Source of the DNA: DASVEE01 sp036399695
GTDB lineage: Bacteria; Acidobacteriota; Thermoanaerobaculia; Gp7-AA8
Direction: 5' to 3'
Assembly (NCBI GenBank): GCA_036399695.1
Contig: DASWMP010000290.1
Span: 1-15,600 of the forward strand
Length of the DNA: 15,600 nucleotides
The translations under genes were made by a program, and so were the position numbers. Below are positions 1-6,153 of the stretch, piece by piece. Numbering within the stretch: the first letter of the stretch is position 1; the number at the start of each line of letters is the position of its first letter. The notes under the pieces are model-generated. The model saw nothing but the letters and a program-made list of their open reading frames with translations. It did no database searches and was not told where the DNA came from.

Positions 1-34
1 AGAGCGGTGGCGTTCGCCACCGCACTCCGAGATC
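1..34 (+). repeat. REP-like palindrome, copy 1
   Basis: GCGGTGGCG (4-12) pairs with CGCCACCGC (15-23) around a 2-nt loop, followed by the tail CTCCGAGATC (25-34). The same unit (AGAGCGGTGGC, variable loop, GCCACCGC, then CTCCGAGATC) recurs at 9925-9959 (inverted), at 9973-10009, and in a decayed form at 11728-11764. All four copies are intergenic. It resembles REP/BIME elements, but no associated transposase is visible. Confidence 0.75.
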
Positions 35-90
35 CCCCCTGGAACACCGCGCACCCTCCCGCGGTTTAGACGCCCCGCAGCTAACCCCCG

Positions 91-96
91 TATCCT
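91..96 (+). promoter_or_regulatory. Putative -10 hexamer (TATCCT), leaderless start
   Basis: TATCCT is followed by 7 nt and then the ATG at 104. If transcription begins the usual 6-8 nt after a -10 element, the mRNA starts at the initiation codon. No Shine-Dalgarno sequence precedes the ATG. No convincing -35 element is seen. Confidence 0.5.
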
Positions 97-103
97 CCGC
101 ACG

Positions 104-1153
104 ATGCTCCGCCCTAACCCTTACCTCCACGTCGACGCCGACCGGGTCTACAACCCGCTGACGGACCGTGCGCTCGTACCCGGGGACCCTGATTACGCCC
201 GCTACCGCGACTTCGAGGCGGGCCTCGCTGACGGGGAAGAGCTGCGCCAGCAGGGCTGGGCGGTCGAGGACGCCGCCGACCTCTCGCGCAGCTACCACCT
301 CAAGATCGTCTCGCTCGAGACGATGACCACCTGCAATCAGAAGTGCTACTTCTGCCCCGTCTCCATCGCCCCGCGCGCCGACTACGCCATGCCGGACGCG
401 CTGTTCCACCGCATCCTCGATGAGCTGCAGCCGTTCCGGTCCACCATCGAGAGCGTCTTCCTGCAGAGCTATAACGAGCCGACGCTCGACCGCCGCTTCG
501 TCGACCAGGTGCGCACGATCATCGACCGCGGCTTCCCCGTGGCCGTGCTCTCCAACGGCTCCGGCTTCACTCCCGGCAAGACCGACGCCCTGATCGAGAT
601 GGGCGGGCTCCGCTATCTCTGCATCAACCTCTCGACGCTGGACCGCGAGCGCTACCAGCGCGACCGCGGCAGCGATCATCTGCCGGCCGTGCTGCGCAAC
701 CTCGAGTACCTCAAGGACAAGCCGCTCGCCCAGCAGATGAACATCGTCGTCCTCGGCACCGGCAACGACACGCATACCGAGGACTTCCAGCAGATCCGCG
801 AGCACTTCGCCGGCAGCCGCTTCACCGTCGAGCAGCACGTCGTCATGGACCGCGCCGGCTGGCTGGACGTCGGCCTCCGCCCGCTGGACAAGTCGCGCCG
901 CCTCGCCGGCTGCGACAACGTCGGCTCGCGGCCGCTCCAGCACCTCCACATCACACCGCACGGCAAGTGCGTCCTCTGCTGCGAGGACTACGACGAGAAC
1001 TACGTCGTCGGCGATCTCGGGTCGAGCACGATCTCCGACGTGCTGGCCGGGGATGAACTGGCAAAGATGCGGCGGTGGGTGTACGGCCTCGAGGAAGCGC
1101 CGGACGACTTCATGTGCCGGAACTGCATCTTCGCCCGGACGAAGTCCGCGTGA
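104..1153 (+). CDS. Radical SAM/SPASM domain protein
   Basis: This is a 349-residue radical SAM enzyme. The 4Fe-4S/SAM-binding motif CX3CX2C is at C77, C81 and C84 (TCNQKCYFC), about 70 residues in and after an N-terminal extension of unknown role. A SPASM-type auxiliary cluster is suggested by C270, C289, C292/C293, C338 and C341 in the last 80 residues (KCVLCCEDYDE and CRNC). SPASM enzymes bind extra Fe-S clusters and often modify peptides or sugars; the substrate here cannot be told. No precursor peptide or PqqD-like partner is visible nearby, so a RiPP role is not supported. The ATG at 104 is chosen because TATCCT lies 7 nt upstream and no better start exists. The stop overlaps the GTG of the downstream membrane protein (GTGA), so the two are probably co-translated. 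Fold assignment is secure; function is unknown. Confidence 0.9.
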   Translation: MLRPNPYLHVDADRVYNPLTDRALVPGDPDYARYRDFEAGLADGEELRQQGWAVEDAADLSRSYHLKIVSLETMTTCNQKCYFCPVSIAPRADYAMPDALFHRILDELQPFRSTIESVFLQSYNEPTLDRRFVDQVRTIIDRGFPVAVLSNGSGFTPGKTDALIEMGGLRYLCINLSTLDRERYQRDRGSDHLPAVLRNLEYLKDKPLAQQMNIVVLGTGNDTHTEDFQQIREHFAGSRFTVEQHVVMDRAGWLDVGLRPLDKSRRLAGCDNVGSRPLQHLHITPHGKCVLCCEDYDENYVVGDLGSSTISDVLAGDELAKMRRWVYGLEEAPDDFMCRNCIFARTKSA

Positions 1154-2775
1154 ATTGGCTGGCTGACGCCGGCGTGAAGCAGCGGTGGCGCGACGTAGCG
1201 GCGATCGTCACGATCGTCGTGCTGCACCTCCTGCTGTACCGCAAAGTCATCCGTCTCTGGTGGACGTACGACGACGGCAACATCCTCCGGACGCTCTGGT
1301 ACTTTCCGTTCAACGCGCCGTTCACCGACGCGAACGTCTGGCCGCAGCAGCTCTTCACGCCGCTGATGATCGTCGCCTTCGACGCCCAGCACGCGATGTT
1401 CGGCATGAATACCACCGGCTGGTACGCCGTCCACCTTGGGATCGCCATCACCGCCGCGCTGCTGTCGTACGCCGCCCTGCGCCTCTTCTTCGGCGCGGGG
1501 GCGTCGCTCTCGGCCATCGCCCTCTACACCGCCGGCGTGCCGCTCGTCTCGGTCGTCACGCAACTCTCGACCGTCCACTACTTCATCGCCATCATCTTCG
1601 GCGCGCTCGCCACGATGGCCTGGGTGCGCGGCTGGCCGCTGCTCTCGGCGGTCGCCTATCTGCTGGCGATGCTCGCGAAAGAGGTGGCCTGCCCGCTGCC
1701 GCTGCTCTTTCTCGCGATCCCGCTGCGCGACGTTCGTACACGCCTCCGCTGGCTCATCCTCCACGCCATCGCCGCCGCCGGCTATCTCCTCTGGCGCTAC
1801 GCCGTCCTGGGTACCTTCACCGGTGCCTATGGCTGGGTCATCGAAGGTGCGGAGTGGCCGCGCCTCATCGCGCTGCTGCCGTGGCGCGTGGCTCAGGCCA
1901 TGGCCGGGGTTGACCTGGCCATCGGCTTCACGCTGGTCGGGCTGATGCTGCTGGCCATCCTCTACGCCATGCGCCACAAGCAGGCGCGCCTGGCCATCCT
2001 CGCCGGCGCGATCATCATCGTGCTCCCGCTGCTCCTGCTGGCCAAAGAGATGAACCGCCGCTACGTGGTCGTGCCCTGGCTGGCGTACTCGGTGGCCGCG
2101 GTGGCGGGTGTGGCGTCGATCCGCAACCGCCGCGTCGCCGCGACGCTGCTGACCGCTCTGCCGCTCCTCGCCATCGTCAACAACCGCCAGGAGTGGGGCC
2201 ACGAGTTTGGCGTCCGCCAGCGCATGTCGGACGAAGGCCGCTTCTTCTTCGACCTCGGGCCGAACGGTGTGCTGCGCGAGCCGGCCGTCCCTCCAGCCGT
2301 GATGGCCGAGCTGAATACGATCAAGACGTTCGACCTCAAACGTCCGGCCGGGGCGAGCTGGTTCTTCGACGACATCTATCTATGTACCGACCCGAACATC
2401 CTGGCCGGCAAGCAGGTGTACGAGTACGACGAAACCAGACGCCAGATCGCCGACGTGACGGCGCACATGCCGGCACTGGCGAAGACGTACTGCGGCTCCA
2501 TCCGCCAGGACGCCACACTCACCGCGAGCTTCCGCTGGGAGCCCCCCGCCGCCCTGCACTGGGACCTCGGGCCCTATGAGACCGGCACCTACCACGCCGT
2601 CCTCGGCAACGGCGTGCAGATGTTTCCCCTCCCGCCCCACGATGCGCTCAATCTGCCGGGCGCCAAAGGCGTGACCCTGCGTATCCGGTATGACTCGCCG
2701 GAAGGGTGGGTCACGTACTCGCCGGAGCTGGCGCTGGATTTCGTGAAGCGGCCAGAGTTCGCGTGGGCGAGATAG
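1150..2775 (+). CDS. Multi-pass membrane protein, GT-C glycosyltransferase-like
   Basis: This 541-residue protein has about ten hydrophobic segments in residues 13-340 and a roughly 200-residue hydrophilic C-terminal domain, probably outside the cytoplasm. Just after the first membrane segment is YDDGN (D41, D42). Paired acidic residues at this place are typical of GT-C lipid-phosphosugar-dependent glycosyltransferases (PMT/ArnT-like). The loop motif AKE (176-178), followed by a Pro-rich hydrophobic helix, resembles O-mannosyltransferase-like families. The open frame extends upstream to 1075 inside the radical SAM gene, but GTG at 1150 is preferred because it gives the 4-nt GTGA overlap and places TM1 near the N terminus. 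Overlap with a radical SAM gene suggests a shared pathway, perhaps surface glycan or glycolipid modification. The membrane topology is clear; glycosyltransferase activity is inferred. Confidence 0.8.
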   Translation: MNWLADAGVKQRWRDVAAIVTIVVLHLLLYRKVIRLWWTYDDGNILRTLWYFPFNAPFTDANVWPQQLFTPLMIVAFDAQHAMFGMNTTGWYAVHLGIAITAALLSYAALRLFFGAGASLSAIALYTAGVPLVSVVTQLSTVHYFIAIIFGALATMAWVRGWPLLSAVAYLLAMLAKEVACPLPLLFLAIPLRDVRTRLRWLILHAIAAAGYLLWRYAVLGTFTGAYGWVIEGAEWPRLIALLPWRVAQAMAGVDLAIGFTLVGLMLLAILYAMRHKQARLAILAGAIIIVLPLLLLAKEMNRRYVVVPWLAYSVAAVAGVASIRNRRVAATLLTALPLLAIVNNRQEWGHEFGVRQRMSDEGRFFFDLGPNGVLREPAVPPAVMAELNTIKTFDLKRPAGASWFFDDIYLCTDPNILAGKQVYEYDETRRQIADVTAHMPALAKTYCGSIRQDATLTASFRWEPPAALHWDLGPYETGTYHAVLGNGVQMFPLPPHDALNLPGAKGVTLRIRYDSPEGWVTYSPELALDFVKRPEFAWAR

Positions 2776-2858
2776 GACCAACGGGACCTATGGGACAGAT
2801 GGGACTTATGAAAATCCCATTTGTCCCATAGGTCCTATCGGTCCCATAGGTCCCATCG
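2772..2858. repeat. 9-nt repeat array forming a 22-bp hairpin
   Basis: Units GGGACCTAT, GGGACAGAT and GGGACTTAT (2783-2809) are followed by the same 9-nt family in the opposite orientation (2815-2858). Bases 2783-2804 can pair with 2815-2836 over 22 bp, with only two G-U wobbles in RNA and a 10-nt A-rich loop. It fills the gap between the stop codons of two convergent genes. It could end transcription from either side or protect mRNA 3' ends, although it lacks a T-tract. Confidence 0.85.
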
Positions 2859-3602
2859 TTAATCTCTTACCAGATCCATCATCCGGTACGCATACACCCC
2901 GTCGCGATACGCCTGCCGGTACTTGAACCCGCCTTCGATCAGCTCATCCACCTGCTGCGCGGTTAAATCCAGGTCCTGAATCAGCCGCTCCCGGTGCCTG
3001 GGATACCGCACGTTGAAGTAATCGATCGTCGGCGCTGCCTTCTCCGAGAGATCCAGCTCCTCCACCACCCGGAAGCCGTGGCGCGAGGCTGCCTCGAGGA
3101 ACGCATCGCGCTGATGCAGCGCCCCTTCCGGCCGCACGGCGAACTCGTCCAGCACAACCACACGCCGCGTGAGCTCCGCCGCTTTCCTGAACAGCGCCTC
3201 CGCCGGGATGTACTGCGACGACTCCTGAAAGAAGACGGCGTCGTACGGCCGCTCCGAAGTGAAGTCCTCGAAGCGCGCCTGATGGATGCGCACGGCGTCC
3301 CCATGCCGCGCCCGCGCCACCGCGATCTGCTTGTCATCCGGGGTCAGACCTTCGATGTCGTACCCCATCGCCGTCAGGCGGGCCAGCGTCGTCCCCAACC
3401 CGATCCCCGCCTCCAGCAGCCGCGCAGGCGGGGAGGGGAGCCGCGAAAGCAGCAACTCCGTCGACCGCTCCTGCGCCGTCGCCAGCGACTCCCCCTCATC
3501 CTCGAACAGGGCGTAGTGCAGATACGGCACATCCCCCTCCTCGGCCGTGAGGATGTGCATGAAGACGTTGAGCGGGTAGTAGAAGTCGCGGTAAGCCAGC
3601 AC
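2859..3602 (-). CDS. Class I SAM-dependent methyltransferase
   Basis: The 247-residue protein has a Rossmann-type methyltransferase core. Motif I is LLEAGIGLG (62-70), followed about 15 residues later by the acidic end of the second strand (YDIEGLTPDD, 81-90), and a motif IV-like region PYDAVFFQESSQY (119-131). An N-terminal helical region of about 50 residues and a C-terminal extension (FNVRYPRHRERLIQDLDLT...) probably shape the substrate site. Start is GTG at 3602, placed 7 nt after TACAAT, with no Shine-Dalgarno site. It is convergent with the GT-C-like gene and divergent from the 2OG oxygenase, so it has its own promoter. The substrate is unknown; a lipid or glycan substrate is suggested only by neighbours. 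Confidence 0.85.
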   Translation of the reverse strand: MLAYRDFYYPLNVFMHILTAEEGDVPYLHYALFEDEGESLATAQERSTELLLSRLPSPPARLLEAGIGLGTTLARLTAMGYDIEGLTPDDKQIAVARARHGDAVRIHQARFEDFTSERPYDAVFFQESSQYIPAEALFRKAAELTRRVVVLDEFAVRPEGALHQRDAFLEAASRHGFRVVEELDLSEKAAPTIDYFNVRYPRHRERLIQDLDLTAQQVDELIEGGFKYRQAYRDGVYAYRMMDLVRD

Positions 3603-3609
3603 GGCGCGG

Positions 3610-3615
3610 ATTGTA
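3610..3615 (-). promoter_or_regulatory. Putative -10 hexamer (TACAAT), leaderless start
   Basis: On the minus strand TACAAT is followed by 7 nt and then the GTG of the methyltransferase (3602). The same hexamer appears before the gene starting at 14259. No Shine-Dalgarno sequence fits in the short gap. Confidence 0.55.
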
Positions 3616-3635
3616 GCGGCGTTGCGCGGGTTCGG

Positions 3636-3754
3636 TGTCCGTTGCCCGTTGCCCGTACGGCGTCGGGGCTATCAACCCATAGGTCCTATGGTCCTATACG
3701 TCCCATCGTCTCCTCCGTCCCCCACGACAACGGAAAACGGACAACGGACAACGT
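3636..3754. repeat. Composite 7-nt and 9-nt repeat block
   Basis: Two families alternate in the divergent promoter region. Minus-oriented 7-nt units (3637-3656, AACGGGC/AACGGAC on the minus strand) are followed by minus-oriented 9-nt units (3676-3706, GGGACGTAT, AGGACCTAT) and then plus-oriented 7-nt units AACGGAA, AACGGAC, AACGGAC (3729-3749). The two outer blocks are inverted relative to each other, and the plus block ends just upstream of the TATCAT hexamer at 3757. Confidence 0.75.
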
Positions 3755-3756
3755 CG

Positions 3757-3762
3757 TATCAT
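3757..3762 (+). promoter_or_regulatory. Putative -10 hexamer (TATCAT), leaderless start
   Basis: TATCAT is followed by six C residues and the GTG at 3769. The pyrimidine-only spacer cannot serve as a Shine-Dalgarno site, so leaderless initiation is the simplest reading. Confidence 0.5.
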
Positions 3763-3768
3763 CCCCCC

Positions 3769-4461
3769 GTGAAGCTCAACCTCGACGCCGCGGCCCTGCA
3801 CGACCGCTACGTCAGCGCCGATCCGTTCCCGCACATCACCCTCGACGGCCTCTTCGACGACGCCGTCCTCGAAGCCGTCCTCCGTGATTTCCCCGCTCCC
3901 GACGCGATGCGGTGGGCACGCTTCGACAACCCGCTCGAGAAGAAGCTCGGCTACTACCACGAGACAGCGTCGATCTCGCCGCTCGTCCGCCAGTTCCTGG
4001 AGTCGCTCAACGGGTTCGAGATGCTCCTCTGGCTCGAGCGCCTCACCGGCATCGAAGGGCTCATCCCCGATCCCTATTTCGGCGGCGGCGGCCTGCATCA
4101 GATCGAGCCCGGCGGGTACCTGAAGGTTCACGCGGACTTCAACGTCCACCCGAAGCTCAAGATCGATCGCCGCCTGAACATGCTGATCTACATGAACAAG
4201 GGCTGGCGCGATGAGTACGGCGGTCACCTGGAACTGTGGGACGAATCGGTCACGGAGTGCCGCCAGCGCATCCTGCCGCTCTTCAACCGGACGGTGATCT
4301 TCTCGACGACCGACACGTCCTACCACGGCCACCCGCACCCGCTCACCGCCCCGCAGGGCATGACGCGCAAGTCGGTCTCCCTCTATTACTACACGGCCGG
4401 CCGCCCGGACTCGGAACGCTCCGCCCCGCACGACACGATCTTCCACGAGACCCGCTCGTGA
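3769..4461 (+). CDS. 2-oxoglutarate/Fe(II)-dependent oxygenase (prolyl 4-hydroxylase-like)
   Basis: This 230-residue protein has the double-stranded beta-helix iron triad: H121-A-D123 (VHADFNVH), then H186 (TSYHGHPHP), and R200 (TRKSVSLYYY) placed to bind 2-oxoglutarate. Family members (2OG-FeII_Oxy_3 type) hydroxylate proteins, lipids or small molecules using O2 and 2-oxoglutarate. The frame is open back to 3622, but that part encodes the intergenic repeats, so GTG at 3769, 6 nt after TATCAT, is taken as the start. The stop overlaps the lipoprotein gene start (TGATG), indicating co-translation. Substrate unknown; divergent pairing with a methyltransferase hints at successive tailoring of one product. 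Confidence 0.88.
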   Translation: MKLNLDAAALHDRYVSADPFPHITLDGLFDDAVLEAVLRDFPAPDAMRWARFDNPLEKKLGYYHETASISPLVRQFLESLNGFEMLLWLERLTGIEGLIPDPYFGGGGLHQIEPGGYLKVHADFNVHPKLKIDRRLNMLIYMNKGWRDEYGGHLELWDESVTECRQRILPLFNRTVIFSTTDTSYHGHPHPLTAPQGMTRKSVSLYYYTAGRPDSERSAPHDTIFHETRS

Positions 4462-4922
4462 TGGACAATCACTCCATGCGTCGCCTCGCCGCAGTCTCCG
4501 CTCTGCTCCTCGCCGTCATCGCCTGCCGCCAGGAGTCGACGCAGAACGCACTCCCGCCGCCACGCCTCCAGACGACGAACACGGCCCCCGATCCCGCCGA
4601 TCTCCGCGGCAAGATGGTGCAGGAGGTGCTGGCCTTCGACCGCTCCCGCATCATCGAACGCTCGTCGATGAGCAAGCCGTCGTACACGTCGGGTGAGCCA
4701 ATCGCTTTCACGATGTGGCTCCGCGAATCGCCGGAAGGCCTGCAAACCCGCGCCGAGTGGCTGGACGCGAACGGCAAGAAGATCCACGAGGAGCTCCGCC
4801 CGATGAAAGGGGAAAAGGTCGTCACTTTCACCCTGACGCAAAAACTCCCCCCAGGCCACTACCGAGTCGCCGGCTACTGGGGCGGCAACCAAGCCGCCGA
4901 CCACGAATTCGACGTCAAATAG
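4461..4922 (+). CDS. Small lipoprotein of unknown function
   Basis: This 153-residue protein starts at an ATG overlapping the previous stop (TGATG). A second ATG at 4476 would give a more typical short lipoprotein leader (MRRLAAVSALLLAVIAC). The lipobox VIAC marks a lipid-modified cysteine, so the product is probably anchored in the envelope. After a Pro/Thr-rich linker, the last 90 residues alternate hydrophobic and polar residues (GEPIAFTMWLRES, KVVTFTLTQKLPPGHYRVAGYWGG), the pattern of a small beta-sandwich. Such folds bind ligands or other envelope proteins. Co-translation with the oxygenase is the only functional clue; I do not recognise the family. Its stop codon is the first base triplet of a 191-bp inverted repeat. 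Confidence 0.82.
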   Translation: MDNHSMRRLAAVSALLLAVIACRQESTQNALPPPRLQTTNTAPDPADLRGKMVQEVLAFDRSRIIERSSMSKPSYTSGEPIAFTMWLRESPEGLQTRAEWLDANGKKIHEELRPMKGEKVVTFTLTQKLPPGHYRVAGYWGGNQAADHEFDVK

Positions 4923-5110
4923 GCGACAGGGAAGACGACCAGGGGCCTCCGGCGGGCGGCCACGGGCGCCGCAGCGCTTGTGGGCCAAGCGGCAGTCGAC
5001 CCTACTCACTAACGTGTTGATCGCGCCGCCGTGCGCTGAGCCTGAGGCCAACCAGCGCCGCGGGCCCTGCCCGCCCGCCGGAGGCCTCTCGTTCGTCTCC
5101 CTGTCGCCTA
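4920..5110. repeat. 191-bp imperfect inverted repeat between convergent genes
   Basis: The left end TAGGCGACAGGGA and the right end are inverse copies (4920-4932 vs 5098-5110), and a 16-nt arm GGCCTCCGGCGGGCGG (4944-4959) matches 5071-5086 exactly in inverse, each 24 nt from its end. Weaker pairing continues inwards. Both ends are the TAG stop codons of the flanking genes. The element could be a large bidirectional terminator or a small non-autonomous mobile element. No ORF inside it is convincing. Confidence 0.75.
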
Positions 5111-5767
5111 GTTCTGCGTCGGGTCGGTGGATTTGCGGTAGGGGCCGAGGAAGCGGAGGCTTTCGATGCGGTTCTGGAGCTCGGCGCCGACCCTTTCCGC
5201 ACGTTTCACCACGTCGTGGATCTCGAGGAGCGACTGCTTCTCCTCGATATTGATGTTCAGCGACATGATCAGTGCGTTCGCCAGCGAGTCCAGGTTCACT
5301 GTTTCGATCTCCGGGACCGCGGTCTGATCCGGGAGATACGTCAGGTACTGCCGTGAGAGGTCGGCCAGCCACTCCCGTTGCGCGTACGATTCTTCGAGGG
5401 CGCGGGGTGCTTCCGGTTCCGCGGTCACGCGGGCTGTGCGGTAGGGGACGCTCGTCACCTCGCCGACGATGCGGACGCGAACGTCGCCGCGGACCAGGAT
5501 GTTGTAGCGCCCTTCGTCCAGCGGGACCGCTTGCTCGATCGTCGCCAGCGTGCCGAACTCGAACAGCGGAGGGGCGCCAAAATAGTCGGCTTCCCAGCCG
5601 GGGCGGAGCAGCACGATGCCGAAGCGCTGATCCGTTTCCAGCGCGTCCTTGATGAGCTGCCGGTAGCGCGGCTCGAACACGTGGAGCGGCAGCCGCGTAT
5701 GCGGAAAGAACACGATGTTCGGCAGCGGGAACAGCGGCAGCAGGAACTCTCCCTCGGGCCACGCCAT
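5108..5767 (-). CDS. Stand-alone Lon substrate-binding (LON_N) domain protein
   Basis: The 219-residue product matches the N-terminal domain of Lon protease along its length. The signature LPLFPLPNIVFFPHTRLPLHVFEPRYRQL is at about 10-38, followed by the beta-rich part with the typical GTLATIEQAVPLDEGRYNILVRG and a C-terminal helical section. The ATPase and Ser-Lys protease domains of Lon are absent and do not follow downstream. Such solo LON_N proteins are common in bacteria; their role is poorly known, presumably binding unfolded or specific proteins. The ATG at 5767 is 9 nt after TAGAGT. It lies 59 nt downstream of the pterin dehydratase, so it may be the last gene of that leftward cluster or have its own promoter. 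Confidence 0.9.
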   Translation of the reverse strand: MAWPEGEFLLPLFPLPNIVFFPHTRLPLHVFEPRYRQLIKDALETDQRFGIVLLRPGWEADYFGAPPLFEFGTLATIEQAVPLDEGRYNILVRGDVRVRIVGEVTSVPYRTARVTAEPEAPRALEESYAQREWLADLSRQYLTYLPDQTAVPEIETVNLDSLANALIMSLNINIEEKQSLLEIHDVVKRAERVGAELQNRIESLRFLGPYRKSTDPTQN

Positions 5768-5776
5768 GACGGACAG

Positions 5777-5782
5777 ACTCTA
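5777..5782 (-). promoter_or_regulatory. Possible -10 hexamer (TAGAGT) upstream of LON_N gene
   Basis: On the minus strand TAGAGT ends 9 nt before the ATG at 5767. The spacing is slightly longer than in the other putative leaderless starts and predicts at most a few nucleotides of leader. Confidence 0.3.
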
Positions 5783-5826
5783 CGTCAGAACGTCCGTCCC
5801 GCCAACGGTTGGCTGGACCGTCTGGT

Positions 5827-6135
5827 TCAGGACGAGAACCGCTGATACGCCGCCGAGATCTCGCCCGCCAGCGTCAGGTCGTGCTCGCTGATCCCGGCTA
5901 CGTCGTGCGTCGACAGGCGGATCGTCACCCGGTTGTAGACGTTGCTCCAGTCCGGATGATGGTTCATCCGCTCGGCGGCGAACGCCACGGAAGTCATGAA
6001 GCTGAATGCGTCGGCGAAAGTGCCGAAACGCAGCTCGCGGTGCAGCGCCCCGTCGCGCAACTCCCATCCCGGCAGCGGCGCCATCCGGCTGCGTACCTCG
6101 TCATCATTCAGGCGAACCACATCGGCCATCGGCAT
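5827..6135 (-). CDS. Pterin-4-alpha-carbinolamine dehydratase
   Basis: This 102-residue protein removes water from 4a-hydroxytetrahydrobiopterin-type compounds, a step in recycling the cofactor of aromatic amino acid hydroxylases. The family signature is complete: RMNHHPDWSNVYNRVTIRLSTHD, with H59, H60, P61, Y67-N68, and H77-D78. Its length is the family norm. Two ATGs are possible, 6135 and 6129; AGAGAGG lies 3 nt before the first and 9 nt before the second. It begins 18 nt after the oxidoreductase stop, so it is probably in the same transcript. No phenylalanine hydroxylase is present in the window; some PCD-like proteins act outside pterin recycling, so the role is not certain. Symbol phhB would be the usual name but is not assigned here. 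Confidence 0.92.
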   Translation of the reverse strand: MPMADVVRLNDDEVRSRMAPLPGWELRDGALHRELRFGTFADAFSFMTSVAFAAERMNHHPDWSNVYNRVTIRLSTHDVAGISEHDLTLAGEISAAYQRFSS

Positions 6136-6153
6136 CAACCTCTCTGGATGATC

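Noticed and set aside
104..1153. RiPP maturase with a nearby precursor peptide
   Set aside because: SPASM cysteines are compatible, but no short Cys-, Gly- or Ser-rich precursor ORF or recognition-domain protein lies near the gene.
1000..2202. 400-codon minus-strand open frame opposite the GT-C-like gene
   Set aside because: Product is a charged, Asp/Glu/Arg/Gln-rich string typical of the complement of membrane-protein codons; no start signal or motif.
2783..2836. Classical Rho-independent terminator
   Set aside because: The stem is strong, but neither strand has a T-tract directly after it; kept as a repeat hairpin with possible termination role.
3636..3754. CRISPR array in the repeat-rich divergent gap
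   Set aside because: Units are 7 and 9 nt, contiguous and degenerate, with no spacers of uniform length and no cas genes.
4389..5762. 457-codon minus-strand open frame across the lipoprotein, inverted repeat and LON_N gene
   Set aside because: It runs antisense to the lipoprotein, out of frame with LON_N and through the inverted repeat, with a low-complexity Arg/Pro/Ala-rich product.
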